Origin: Baffinella frigidus
Lineage: Eukaryota > Cryptophyceae > Cryptomonadales > Baffinellaceae
Direction: 5' to 3'
DNA: 26,524 nucleotides
Assembly: GCA_026770585.1 (NCBI GenBank)
Contig: MU646987.1
Span: 147,187 to 173,710, forward strand
Shown here: piece by piece, positions 8,301 through 13,718 of the stretch
How the letters are laid out: each line of letters opens with the position of its first letter
Position numbering within the stretch: the first letter of the stretch is position 1
Translations under genes and position numbers: made by a program
The notes under the pieces: model-generated
What the model saw: the letters and a program-made list of their open reading frames with translations, nothing else
What the model was told of the DNA's origin: nothing
The model's database searches: none

Positions 8301-9467
8301 CTTTCATAGTTCACAACGCCTTCGCGAAGCAATAATGGCTCCAAGCCCTGGTACAAATCTTGTACCAAACATTGGACACGACCCTAAAATACCCTTCATG
8401 GACATTTAAACGTCTTCACGGTGGTGTCCATGGTCGTGTCCCATACAAAATTTGTACGGGGCTTGGAGCCATTATTGCTTCGCGAAGGCGTCGGAAACTA
8501 ATAACTTGAAGCACCACCTGCCGGACGCGCCTACTACAAACTTCATTGAAATTAAATTCATTTATAAAGCCCGTTTTGCTCAGAGGGTGGATGCGTGCTG
8601 GTAGCTTCGATCCGTAATAAATACAGCGCTGTGCAGAGAAGTTGGCCACCGGAAAATGGGAAAATGGGGACATTGGAGCCATTTCGTCCACTTTTCAGAA
8701 ATTCATGGTACCAAATTTCTCAAAAGTTGACAAAATGGCTCCAATTTCTCGATTTTCCATTATTTCCCGTGGCCAACTTCTCTGCACAGCGCTCTACATA
8801 ACCGCGCTTTTCTACCTGCTGCTAGAGCGCTGTGCAGAGAAATTGGCCACCGGAAATAATGAAAAATCGAGAAATTGGAGCCATTTTGTCAGCTTTGGAG
8901 AAATTTAGTACCAGAATTTCTCAGAAGAGGACGAAATGGCTCCAATTTCCCCATTTCCCCATTTTCCGGTGGCCAACTTCTCTGCACAGCGCTCTACTAC
9001 TAGGGTGATGGGAGCTGACGCTTCCGCCTTTCCCCGCAGATTGCCCTCTACGCTAGACCTGAGTGGAAGCAATTGCAAAAGTCAATTTCGAGGAATTCCC
9101 TTGAAATTCTGTCAACTTTTGGAGAAAAGGCCGGACATCCGGCCTTTTTGTGTAAAGCGAATCGATGCGATTGCCCACACTCAGGTCTAGCGTAGACTAG
9201 GGTGATGAGAGCGCTGTGCACAGAAGTTGGCCACCGGAAAATGGGAAAATGGGGGAATTGGAGCCATTTCGTCCACTTTTGAGAAATTCTGGTACTAAAT
9301 TTCTCAAAAGCTGACAAAATGGCTCCAATTTCTCGATTTTCTCTACTACTAGGGTGATGGGAGTTGACACTTCCGCCTTTCCCCGCAGACTGCCCTCGGA
9401 CGAAATCAGCGCAATGATGGTCCGTCCCGCCCTTCCGTCCATGATTCACAAACGTCTCAAAATGTAG
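2370..9467 (+). CDS. PDZ-domain protein, three exons
   Basis: Exon 1, 2370-2627, is 86 codons from ATG (context GCGTCATGG), with a Pro-rich linker (PLPPPPPPGPLQQP) and the start of a PDZ domain: GGVSLGIVFERD, then GWNVVKRLVK at the GTGCCG donor. Exon 2, 6842-6918, follows GTGTGCGCAG and reads HQAAADSGELQTNDIVLKMH then GVDIS, the PDZ beta3/alpha1/beta4 region; spacing to exon 1 equals that of classical PDZ domains. Its donor is CA|GTAACC. Exon 3, 9389-9467, follows TTTCCCCGCAG; its first A completes the split Gln codon (CA+A), then LPSDEISAMMVRP gives the alpha2 helix and PSMIHKRL the last strand before TAG. Total 137 residues. The carboxylate-binding loop would be VSLGI rather than GLGF-like, plausible for PDZ. 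The last ten or so codons and the stop lie in the terminus of element O, so the C terminus may be secondary. PDZ domains bind C-terminal peptides; partner unknown. Introns of 4.2 and 2.5 kb are element-filled and carry broken copies of exons 2 and 3. Confidence 0.72.
2727..2763. repeat. Perfect 16-bp hairpin
   Basis: GCATTTTGCAGAGGTT, a 5-nt spacer (GGCCA), then the exact complement, inside PDZ intron 1. Confidence 0.8.
2873..2892 (+). pseudogene. PDZ-like fragment cut by element A
   Basis: After CTACTTCTAG the plus strand reads LNGFAIGDQI, the typical PDZ GDxI motif, then element A begins. It could be a diverged exon 2 copy; it is short enough to be chance. Confidence 0.3.
2893..3031. mobile_element. 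Inverted-repeat element, family A
   Basis: CTAGCTCTGCCTCACTCGAT to ACTGAGACAGAGCTAG, with interior TTCTCAAGTTGGCATGCTG and GAGCCCGGGCTCACCA. Full-length copy inside PDZ intron 1. Confidence 0.75.
3079..3220. mobile_element. Inverted-repeat element J with TACTACAC tip
   Basis: Imperfect arms (AAAATACGATTTT.. with ..GAAATCGTATTTTC) enclose the inner palindrome CAACGAAAATTACTACAC / GTGAAGTAATTTTCGTTG, a tip shared with several other families. Confidence 0.65.
3337..3496. mobile_element. Perfect 75-bp palindrome, fold-back element
   Basis: Arms 3337-3411 and 3422-3496 are exact reverse complements over all 75 bases, with a 10-base spacer (TGTTTTGTTT). The arms end GGAAACGATA / TATCGTTTCC. The transcript of either strand would be a near-perfect hairpin. 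No divergence between arms implies a very young insertion, gene conversion or selection. Confidence 0.9.
3541..3687. mobile_element. Inverted-repeat element, about 147 bp
   Basis: Arms of about 30 bp (ATTTGATTTCGGACCAAGAC.. and ..GGTCCGAGATGAAAT) around a loop with two copies of TGCTATYTT. Confidence 0.6.
3688..4075. other. PDZ intron 1, no feature recognised
   Basis: An open plus-strand frame runs 3641-3901 but has no family resemblance and begins inside a repeat. A 20-bp palindrome (TTGCCCGGAAATCCGGGCAA) lies near 3793. Otherwise AT-richer unique sequence. Confidence 0.4.
4076..4246. mobile_element. Inverted-repeat element, family K
   Basis: Termini contain TTATGCGAACAGAATAAA and TTCGCATGGATAGCCTCGTG. 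From about 4152 to 4246 it is almost identical to 14868-14961. A perfect 19-bp palindrome with 2-nt centre occupies 4126-4165 and is only partly present in the other copy. Confidence 0.7.
4295..4453. mobile_element. Inverted-repeat element, family F
   Basis: Outer arms AAACTCCCG..GGTAGTTTCGCC and complement; inner core with CCTACCGTAGGCC and CCTAGGACC palindromes shared with families E and H. Confidence 0.7.
4454..4689. other. PDZ intron 1, no gene
   Basis: The phrase ACACTGGTCGGGATGACATCGC at 4525-4546 recurs, slightly changed, at 6632-6653; meaning unknown. Nothing else recognised. Confidence 0.4.
4690..4920. mobile_element. Element T between 22-23 bp direct repeats
   Basis: Left repeat 4690-4712 and right repeat 4899-4920 (ACACCCAGG, one G more on the left, then TTTTGTGATGTTA). 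Between them (4713-4896) an inverted-repeat element has arms of about 48 bp (GAGCCATTCCGGTAGGAC..). The interior has three tandem GTCTCGAA units. The direct repeat is unusually long for a MITE target duplication. Confidence 0.8.
4921..5178. other. PDZ intron 1 spacer
   Basis: Contains CACTTTTGGCGTGTTTCC, also present at 4173, 14888 and (partly) 3401, and a stray TTTTACTACACGATCTTG resembling the shared hairpin tip. It ends with the acceptor ATCGCGCGCAG of the first PDZ exon 2 copy. Confidence 0.4.
5179..5400 (+). pseudogene. PDZ exon 2 copy 1, split by element L
   Basis: GCGCGCAG acceptor, then AACCAGGCGGCC (NQAA) to 5190; element L1; then from 5380 GGCTGCTGACCTTGGAGAACT (ADLGEL). Together these match the QAAADSGEL part of the exon at 6842. 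The rest is lost. Confidence 0.7.
5191..5379. mobile_element. Inverted-repeat element, family L
   Basis: Arms CACTCGAGAATGCTAGAGGG.. and exact complement ..TTCTCGAGTG, with GTGGGGTTGT, TTTGTACCAG and ACGAAAGTTACTACAC inside. Inserted within a PDZ exon copy. Confidence 0.8.
5529..5691. mobile_element. Inverted-repeat element, family F
   Basis: GGGGTAGTTAGGCC(C/T)ACGGTATTGCC and its complement, with core TAGGCCGTAGGG. It ends just before the acceptor of the second PDZ exon 2 copy. Confidence 0.75.
5706..5735 (+). pseudogene. PDZ exon 2 copy 2, truncated
   Basis: ATCGCGCGCAG acceptor, then NQAAADSGEL, almost identical to the exon at 6842, broken off by another F-type element at about 5741. Confidence 0.75.
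5741..5895. mobile_element. Inverted-repeat element, family F variant
   Basis: Arms GAAACGACCCGAAATTAGGG and complement TTATGTCGGGTCGTTTCC; core with CTACCGTAGG and CCTAGGACC. Confidence 0.7.
5943..6112. mobile_element. Inverted-repeat element, family M (TA-flanked)
   Basis: GAGCGCTGTGCAGAGAAGTT and complement, both ends flanked by TA, with inner arms GGAGCCATTTT..AAAATGGCTCC around AAATTTCTCGAAA. A TA flank on each side is what Tc1/mariner-type MITEs show. Copies at 8634, 8825 and 9209. Confidence 0.85.
6132..6188. repeat. Two tandem CCGTAGGACCCTACCGTAGG units
   Basis: A 27-bp unit ending CAATG repeated twice, resembling the core of family F. Confidence 0.7.
6256..6466. mobile_element. Inverted-repeat element, family L
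   Basis: CCACTCGAGGCTGTAAATGG to TCTAGCCTCGAGTGG, with a perfect inner hairpin GGTCACGTATCTGAC / GTCAGATACGTGACC and GAAAATTACTACAC. Copies at 5191, 15299 and (reverse) 23435. Confidence 0.85.
6482..6618. mobile_element. Inverted-repeat element U with TACTACAC tip
   Basis: Termini TATCCGGGGAAACCTATTTT and complement; inner arms TTGATGGCAAGAAAAATTAC / GTGATTTTCCTTGCCATCAA. Confidence 0.8.
6718..6828. mobile_element. Family F element, left arm truncated
   Basis: CATACGGCATTGCCTAGGAC.. through ..GTAGGCCTAACTACCCC. Thirteen bases separate its end from PDZ exon 2, and they include the acceptor. Confidence 0.7.
6932..7076. repeat. Telomere-like CCCTAAACCC array in PDZ intron 2
   Basis: Starts about 14 bases after the GTAACC donor of exon 2. 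CCCTAAA, CCTCAAA and CCCCAAA variants. Confidence 0.85.
7077..7482. other. PDZ intron 2, unassigned open region
   Basis: A plus frame 7208-7495 reads MAKQPASAPHMLDALCHLLC.. and then a duplicated STSYDSTSY motif from two CGACTCCACCTCCTA units. No splice context or family supports it as an exon. Confidence 0.3.
7483..7617. mobile_element. Inverted-repeat element P with TACTACAC tip
   Basis: Termini ATAGGGAAACGGTTTTAATT and complement; inner CAATGAAGATTACTACAC / GTGTAGTAAATTTCATTG. Confidence 0.8.
7624..7754. mobile_element. Inverted-repeat element, A-related
   Basis: CTCGCTCTGTCCCACTCAAT and complement CTGGGACAAAGCTAG; the interior is unlike other A copies. Confidence 0.6.
7772..8175. repeat. 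Two C/G homopolymer hairpins, possible element ends
   Basis: TCAACACG(C)n..CAAGCGTG(G)nAGCATGTTGAGGC at 7772-7819 and CAACAAGCGTG(G)nCGTGTTGAGGC at 8141-8174 are related. The 300 bp between hold no gene that I recognise. Confidence 0.45.
8062..8135. repeat. Tandem repeat TTGGTACCAGAAAATCT, three units
   Basis: Units of about 23-27 bp: AATTGGTACCAGAAAATCTC, AGATGGTACCAGAAAATCTG, AGTTGGTACCAAAAAATCTC. Confidence 0.8.
8220..8301. repeat. Tandem repeat CTCGAATGCCCCACCTC, three units
   Basis: Imperfect units of 26-33 bp ending in ACACAC. Confidence 0.8.
8316..8491. mobile_element. Inverted-repeat element R
   Basis: Exact 33-bp terminal arms beginning ACGCCTTCGCGAAGCAATAA, then weaker pairing around GGACACGACC / GGTCGTGTCC. 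The arm contains AATGGCTCCAA, also found in families C and M. Confidence 0.85.
8492..8631. other. PDZ intron 2 spacer
   Basis: No exon or repeat recognised. Confidence 0.4.
8634..8794. mobile_element. Family M element (TA-flanked)
   Basis: Same termini and AAAATGGCTCC inner arms as 5943-6112, flanked by TA at 8632 and 8795. Confidence 0.85.
8825..8994. mobile_element. Family M element (TA-flanked)
   Basis: Full-length, TA on both sides, inverted relative to the copy at 8634 and 30 bp from it. Confidence 0.85.
8995..9049 (+). pseudogene. PDZ exon 3 copy with its acceptor, truncated
   Basis: CTTCCGCCTTTCCCCGCAG then ATTGCCCTCT (LPS) duplicates the intron end and first codons of the exon at 9389 (9344-9398) and is then cut by TA-flanked element N. 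Confidence 0.75.
9051..9192. mobile_element. Inverted-repeat element N (TA-flanked)
   Basis: CGCTAGACCTGAGTG and complement, TA on both sides; inner GGCCGGACATCCGGCC palindrome. Sits in the broken exon 3 copy. Confidence 0.8.
9209..9342. mobile_element. Family M element, right end lost
   Basis: GAGCGCTGTGCACAGAAGTTGG start and AAAATGGCTCC inner arm; ends abruptly after TCTCGATTTTCT at the duplicated exon 3 upstream sequence. Confidence 0.75.
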
Positions 9468-9694
9468 AGCAGAGGATCATGTACACTACATTGGAGCCAT
9501 TTACCCCGAGTTAAGGCATTTTGGGCTAGAGCCCCTACGTCTCGTCCTACCTCTCCATGTGGCGTGCAGCGGTCGTGTTTGTCATCTTATTGAACCTCGC
9601 TTTCCCCTCTTTTGAGGGGCGAATGGCTCCAGTGTAGAGAACATGATCCTCTGCTCTACATGTTGAGGCTTTGTGAATGATGGTCCGCCCTTCC
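9414..9694. mobile_element. Element O inside PDZ exon 3, with direct repeats
   Basis: Direct repeats 9414-9436 and 9677-9694 (ATGATGGTCCG..CCCTTCC) flank an inverted-repeat element with arms of about 44 bp (ATGATTCACAAACG.., TGTAGAGCAGAGGATCATGT..). Beyond the right repeat the frame reads MMVRPSKAPMLIR and stop, an alternative PDZ ending. Confidence 0.8.
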
Positions 9695-9732
9695 AAAGCA
9701 CCCATGCTAATTAGATAGCGACAGATTCTACA

Positions 9733-9756
9733 CGAGAGAGAGAGAGAGAGAGAGAT
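9733..9756. repeat. (GA)n microsatellite
   Basis: About eleven GA units. Confidence 0.9.
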
Positions 9757-9790
9757 ACAGCGACCTGCGCATTGCTCCTAGGACCAGCCC

Positions 9791-9932
9791 TACCACACGG
9801 TGGGCTACGAGGGTTTCGGTGACCCTGGATTCCAGGGTGATACGTGACCAGTTTGCATCAAAAAAATGGTCAAGTTAATTGTCTTCAGGCAAGTTGACTT
9901 TTGATGAAAGGTTCGTAGTCCACCGTGTGGTA
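9791..9932. mobile_element. Inverted-repeat element, family D (TA-flanked)
   Basis: CCACACGGTGGGCTACGAGG and complement GTTCGTAGTCCACCGTGTGG, each next to TA; interior CTGGATTCCAG and a GTCAAGTTAATTGTC segment. Copies at 12815 and 16677. Confidence 0.85.
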
Positions 9933-10028
9933 GGGTTTCGGGTTGTGGGTGTCGGGTTTCGGGCTTTGGGTTTCGGGCTTCGGGTTTCGGGTATCGGGTG
10001 TCGTGTTGTGGGGTTTGGGTTTCGTGTT
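9933..10028. repeat. GGGTTTCGGGC minisatellite
   Basis: Units of 7-8 bp (GGGTTTCG, GGGCTTCG, GGGTATCG). The reverse complement expands next to the other D element at 12498-12814. Confidence 0.85.
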
Positions 10029-10104
10029 GCTGTAGCACTCTACGGCGGTGTCCTGAATTTGGAGTAACCGCTATCCCTTAAGTGGCGGGGTGTCATAATT
10101 GGGC

Positions 10105-10200
10105 TCCCCAATTTGGTGAGCCCTAGTTCTCCCCCCCTGCAAAGTTGACGAGTGTGTACCGCACACCGAGCAAGTCAACTTGAGAATGGTCGGTCAACCT
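10105..10200. mobile_element. Family A segment
   Basis: GGGCTCCCCAATTTGGTGAG.. to ..TCAACTTGAGAATGG, ending GGTCAACC. Confidence 0.6.
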
Positions 10201-10352
10201 TATCCGGGGACAGGTTTAATTTGAAAGAAAATGGATCCCTATTTGTTCATAGGAGTTGGCCGGAGGTTAATCAGGGCCCTAAGTAAATTTAATTAGGGCC
10301 AGAATCCGGTTTGATAGGCCATTCTCTTTTAAATTAAACATGTTCCCGGATG
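10201..10352. mobile_element. Inverted-repeat element V
   Basis: TATCCGGGGACAGGTTTAAT and complement TTAAACATGTTCCCGGATG; inner GGGCCCTAAGTAAATT. Related at the ends to element U (6482). Confidence 0.75.
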
Positions 10353-10379
10353 AAACCCGCTCGCGACGTGGGATGGCGC

Positions 10380-10479
10380 TATCCCTCAAGTGGCTAGTAG
10401 CATATCACGCTCCTGCTGAGACCTACTGTAGGGCCTACGACCCAGGGTCAAATGCGACCCCCCCGCCACTTAAGGGATA
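10380..10479. mobile_element. Family E element, divergent
   Basis: TATCCCTCAAGTGGCTAG to GCCACTTAAGGGATA with CCTACTGTAGGGCC core. Confidence 0.65.
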
Positions 10480-10540
10480 AGGTTTACTCTAAATTAAGGA
10501 CACGCGCCTCCATGAGGTCTTACAGTAGGGCTGGTTCTAG

Positions 10541-10706
10541 CTACCAACCCTCACGGTGTGGGCAAATGATCGAATTTGGCGGTGCGGAATGCCCTTGCAG
10601 ACCGCCGGATTCCGGCGTCGGTTATTTTTAAAACTCCAAACGCAAGGTGTTTAGACTTTTAAAACTGGTACGTAGTTTCCCAATTGCCCGAACCGTGAGG
10701 GCTGGG
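10541..10706. mobile_element. Family C element
   Basis: CTACCAACCCTCACGGTGTG to CCGTGAGGGCTGGG, with GCCGGATTCCGGCGTCGG and a TTTTAAAACT segment. Nearly the exact inverse of 11005-11172. Confidence 0.85.
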
Positions 10707-10730
10707 GGAGGAGCATAGGACCACCCTGGG

Positions 10731-10732
<2 letters not shown>

Positions 10733-10789
<57 letters not shown>
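10733..10789. repeat. (GA)n microsatellite
   Basis: About 28 GA units; the antisense frame yields a spurious Ser-Leu repeat. Confidence 0.95.
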
Positions 10790-10791
<2 letters not shown>

Positions 10792-11004
10792 AATTCTCTG
10801 GAGAGACACACACGAGTCCTTAGATTCGAGCAACCCATGTAGACATGTAGAGCGTGCCGCTTGAACACACACCGCGCCTAGAATGGTCCTAGGCTCCTGT
10901 TAGTAGGTCTACCGTAGGGCCCTAGGGCGGTGCGCGTCCTTTGGTTTCCAGTCACCTGTGTAGGCGCATATGTGTTTGCTCCTCAGGCGCGGTGGTCCAT
11001 ACTT

Positions 11005-11172
11005 CCACCAGCCCTCACGGTTTGGACAATTGGGGAATTACGTACCAGTTTTAAAACTCTAAACACCTTGCTTTTGGAGTTTTAAAAATAACCGACGCCG
11101 GAATCCGGCGGTCTGCAAGGGCATTCCGCACCGCCGAATTCGATCATTTGCCCACACCGTGAGGGTTGGTGG
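11005..11172. mobile_element. Family C element
   Basis: CCACCAGCCCTCACGGTTTG to CACCGTGAGGGTTGGTGG; inverted partner of the copy at 10541, so the 630 bp region could fold into a large stem. Confidence 0.85.
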
Positions 11173-11546
11173 TTGCGAGCAGTCCCTACTCGTTAGGTGT
11201 CAGAACAACCCCATGTTCGTTAGGTGTGACTAGACTAGTCTGGGATAGGCCCGCCTCGGGCGTGAGGACCAGCCTGGCACGGGCCCGCCTCAGAGGAGCT
11301 CTCGCCTGGGATGGGCCCGCCTCAGCTCTTGGAGCTCTTGACGGTTCATGTGCTCTGCGCGCGTAGGGTCGCTGCTGCTGTATCTATTGGCGTGGGGCTT
11401 GTCCCTGGTCGCACGGTCCATGGACTGCTGCTGCCTTTGCTTGGGAGAGGCGGAGGCGGGCCTATCCAAGGCTAGTCCTCGCAATACGCTCTTACTGTAA
11501 GAGAACCCCGTGTGCGTTGCCCGAGATGCGCTAGCAACCCTGGACA
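11173..11546. other. GC-rich unassigned region
   Basis: Three GGGCCCGCCTC(A/G)G motifs (11245-11320) related to those at 1351 and 13930. Several overlapping frames are open because of base composition; none has coding or splice signals that I trust. Confidence 0.4.
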
Positions 11547-11757
11547 CTAACCCCTAACCCCTAACCCCTAACCCCTAACCCCTAAACCCTAAACCCTAAA
11601 CCCTAAACCCCACACACTACACCCCAAACCCTGACCCTACACCCTACACCCTACACCATACACCATAAACCCTAAACCCTGCACCCCAAATCCTAAACCC
11701 TAGACACCAAACCCTCAACCCTCAACCTTAAACCCTAAACCCTACACCCTACACCCA
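11547..11757. repeat. Telomere-like array CCCTAACC / CCCTAAA
   Basis: Four to five CCCCTAA units, then CCCTAAA and degenerate CCCTACA/CCCTCAA units. Confidence 0.9.
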
Positions 11758-11792
11758 GGTCGGTCCACTCGGGTCGGTGGTCCTGATCGAGT

Positions 11793-11836
11793 GCTGTAGG
11801 CGATTCGGCACTCGCATGGAGAAGGCACCCCCACCT
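11793..11836. repeat. 45-bp direct repeat, first copy
   Basis: Contains ACTCGCATGGAGAAGGCACC; second copy at 12195-12238, immediately after element H1. Confidence 0.75.
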
Positions 11837-11940
11837 AAGCCACACCTAAGCCCCCGCCGGGCAGGCTCCTGAACAGCCCTTTTTACCCCCGAAAAAGGCG
11901 TCTTGTGGCCTCCCACGAGAGGGCCCCGCCGGCAGGCTGG

Positions 11941-12065
11941 CGGAGGGGGGNNNNNNNNNNGGGGGGGGGGGGGGGGGGGGGGGGGAGAGAGAGGGAGAGG
12001 AGAGGGAGAGGAGAGAGAGGAGAGGGAGAGGAGGGAGGAGGGAGAGAGAGAGAGGGGGAGCAGTC
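11941..12065. repeat. G-tract and purine repeat with 10-N assembly gap
   Basis: Ns at 11951-11960 lie inside a G run (to about 11985), followed by GAGAGGGAGAG repeats to 12058. True length unknown. Confidence 0.95.
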
Positions 12066-12079
12066 CTTCTCGAGTGTTG

Positions 12080-12200
12080 TACAGGGGTACCTCGCTCATA
12101 AGAAAGCGCACCCCCCTAGGACCCTACAGTAGGGCTATGCCTAGGGCCCTATGGTGGCCCTAGGGGGGGGGCAGTTTCTTATGAGCGAGGTACCCCTGTA
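12080..12200. mobile_element. Inverted-repeat element, family H (TA-flanked)
   Basis: TACAGGGGTACCTCGCTCAT and complement; core CCTACAGTAGGGCTATGCCTAGG. TA at each end. About 120 bp; copies at 12959, 13434, 15070, 15723 and fragments. When translated it gives a spurious YRGTSLIRKRTP-type peptide. Confidence 0.9.
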
Positions 12201-12244
12201 GGTGATCCGGAACTCGCATGGAGAAGGCACCCCCATCCACCCTG

Positions 12245-12374
12245 CCACCAACCCTTACAACTTGGGCAAATCGAAAAAGTCAAAAACACCAAATCCCCTG
12301 GGAGGCCGTCGGATTCAAGGGGATTTTTGGAGCCATTATTCCCGATTTGCCCAGACTGTGAGGGTTGTTGGTGG
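12245..12374. mobile_element. Family C element
   Basis: CCACCAACCCTTACAACTTG to GAGGGTTGTTGGTGG; interior AATCCCCTGG..CAAGGGGATTTTTGG. Confidence 0.8.
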
Positions 12375-12385
12375 AGACAACTTGT

Positions 12386-12474
12386 GGGCAAATCGATGGT
12401 TTCTTAAGTCAACTCCCATACAAATGCGCCCGGAATCTGGGCGCATCTGTGGGAGATTGACTTAAGATTTGCCC
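12386..12474. mobile_element. Inverted-repeat element, family G
   Basis: GGGCAAATC, then CTTAAGTCAACTCCCATACA and complement, with a GCGCCCGGAATCTGGGCGC tip. Related to 16320, 23628 and 24988. Confidence 0.8.
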
Positions 12475-12497
12475 CTGGGTTCCCTCCAGGGTGGCAC

Positions 12498-12814
12498 CCC
12501 TAAGCCCGAAATCGTCAACACGAAACCCGAAGCACGACCTGAAACACGCAACACGCAACACGAAACACGAAGCACGAAGCCCGGAATACGAAACACGAAA
12601 TACGAAACACGAAGCACGAAATACGAAACACGAAACACGCAGCACGACGCCCGAAATCCGAAACACGAAACACGAAACACGAAGCCCGAAATACGAAACA
12701 CGAAACACGAAATACGAAATGCGAAACCCAAACCCCACAACACGACACCCGATACCCGAAACCCGAAGCCCGAAACCCAAAACCCGAAACCCGACACCCA
12801 AGACCCGAAACCCG
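12498..12814. repeat. CGAAACACGAA minisatellite
   Basis: About 40 units of 7-8 bp (CGAAACA, CGAAATA, CGAAGCA, CGAAACC). All frames stay open, which makes long false frames on both strands. Confidence 0.95.
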
Positions 12815-12954
12815 ACCACACTGTGGACTACGAACCTTTCATCAAAAGTCAACTTGCCTGCAGACAATGAACTTGACGAATTGTTCTGATGCAAATTGGT
12901 CACGTATCACCCTGGAATCGAGGGTCAACGAAACCCTCGTAGCCCACCGTGTGG
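12815..12954. mobile_element. Family D element
   Basis: ACCACACTGTGGACTACGAA to CGTAGCCCACCGTGTGG; opposite orientation to the copy at 9791, also adjoining the minisatellite. Confidence 0.8.
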
Positions 12955-12958
12955 ACCC

Positions 12959-13079
12959 TACAGGGGTACCTCGCTCATAAGAAACAGCCCCCCCCATAGG
13001 ACCACCATAGGGCCCTAGGCATAGGCCTACTGTAGGGTCCTAGGGGGAGGCGGTTTCTTATGAGCGAGGTACCCCTGTA
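12959..13079. mobile_element. Family H element (TA-flanked)
   Basis: Full-length; core CCACCATAGGGCCCTAGGCA. Confidence 0.9.
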
Positions 13080-13157
13080 AACCCAAACCCCGAAAGCAGG
13101 CATGCGTCTTCTCCGTCCGACTGCACCGCGGAGGCAGCGTCACAGCCTAGTGGCTAT
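13080..13157. other. Short GC-rich unique stretch
   Basis: CCGAAAGCAG could act as an acceptor, followed by HASSPSDCTAEAASQ in one frame. Too little to call an exon. Confidence 0.25.
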
Positions 13158-13264
13158 GATAGCCCTTAAGTGCCCAGGTAGTCAAATTTGACGGCCAAGA
13201 GGTCCTAGGTAGGTCCTAGGGTCCTACGGTAGGGCGTGTGAGCCTACTGGGCACTTAAGGGATA
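13158..13264. mobile_element. Inverted-repeat element, family E
   Basis: Left end GATAGCCCTTAAGTGCCCAG, right end TGGGCACTTAAGGGATA; core GTCAAATTTGACGGCC, CCTAGG, CCTACGGTAGGGCG. About 105 bp. Confidence 0.85.
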
Positions 13265-13351
13265 CGTCTCGAGGTAGTGAATTCACTGTAAACTCAGTGG
13301 ATTTGTACCAGGTTACGGCCTGGGCAAACGAACCAGACGTATAGCCACTAG

Positions 13352-13607
13352 GAGGTTTAATAAATCGACCAACACGTTTCAGAAATTGACCAACACAAAA
13401 CGAGGTTTAATGAATTGACCAACACGACCGCTGTACAGAAGTCCCTCGCTCATAAGAAACTGACCCCCCCCTAGGACCACCATAGGGCCCTAAGCATAGG
13501 CCTACTGTAGGGTCCTAGGGTGGGGCGGTTTCTTCTGAGCGAGGTACCCCTGTAGGAGGGGGAAAGCGAGGTTTGATAAATTGACCAACACGACCGCTGT
13601 ACAGGGG
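13352..13607. repeat. Direct repeats AGGTTTAATGAATTGACCAA around element H
   Basis: Copies at 13352-13371, 13402-13438 and 13568-13604; the last two include CACGACCGCTGTACAG and bracket element H at 13434-13554, so the flanks are duplicated for about 37 bp. Confidence 0.8.
13434..13554. mobile_element. Family H element (TA-flanked)
   Basis: TACAGAAGTCCCTCGCTCAT to GAGCGAGGTACCCCTGTA. Confidence 0.9.
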
Positions 13608-13623
13608 TACCTCGCGCACAAGG
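13600..13623. mobile_element. Family H left-end fragment
   Basis: TACAGGGGTACCTCGCGCAC only; the rest is missing. Confidence 0.7.
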
Positions 13624-13718
13624 GGGAAAAAGCTGGCCAGTTTTTTGTTAAGTACATGTACTGAAACTGTTTGGGGTGTGGGAGCTCGGAGAACCTCAAG
13701 GACCTCAAGAGCTCAGGC

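Larger units (their letters stand above)
10050..10505. mobile_element. Composite nested element with family E-like ends
   Basis: Outer arms of about 41 bp: GTGTCCTGAATTTGGAGTAA then TATCCCTTAAGTGGCGGGG, the latter exactly complemented at 10461-10479. Inside lie A (10105-10200), V (10201-10352) and an E-like unit (10380-10479). Confidence 0.65.

Noticed and set aside
10628-10872. Ser-Leu repeat protein
   Set aside because: Translation of the (GA)n microsatellite.
11951-11960. The N run as a biological feature
   Set aside because: It is an assembly gap in a poly-G tract.
12080-12200. Open frames reading YRGTSLIRKRTPLGPY-type peptides as genes
   Set aside because: They are translations of the family H terminal repeat, repeated many times in both orientations.
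12462-12903. Several 120-160 residue frames on both strands
   Set aside because: The CGAAACACGAA minisatellite has no stops in most frames; composition is purely repetitive.
13352-13607. CRISPR-like array of repeats
   Set aside because: Only three imperfect copies with unequal spacing, explained by duplication around element H in a eukaryotic genome.
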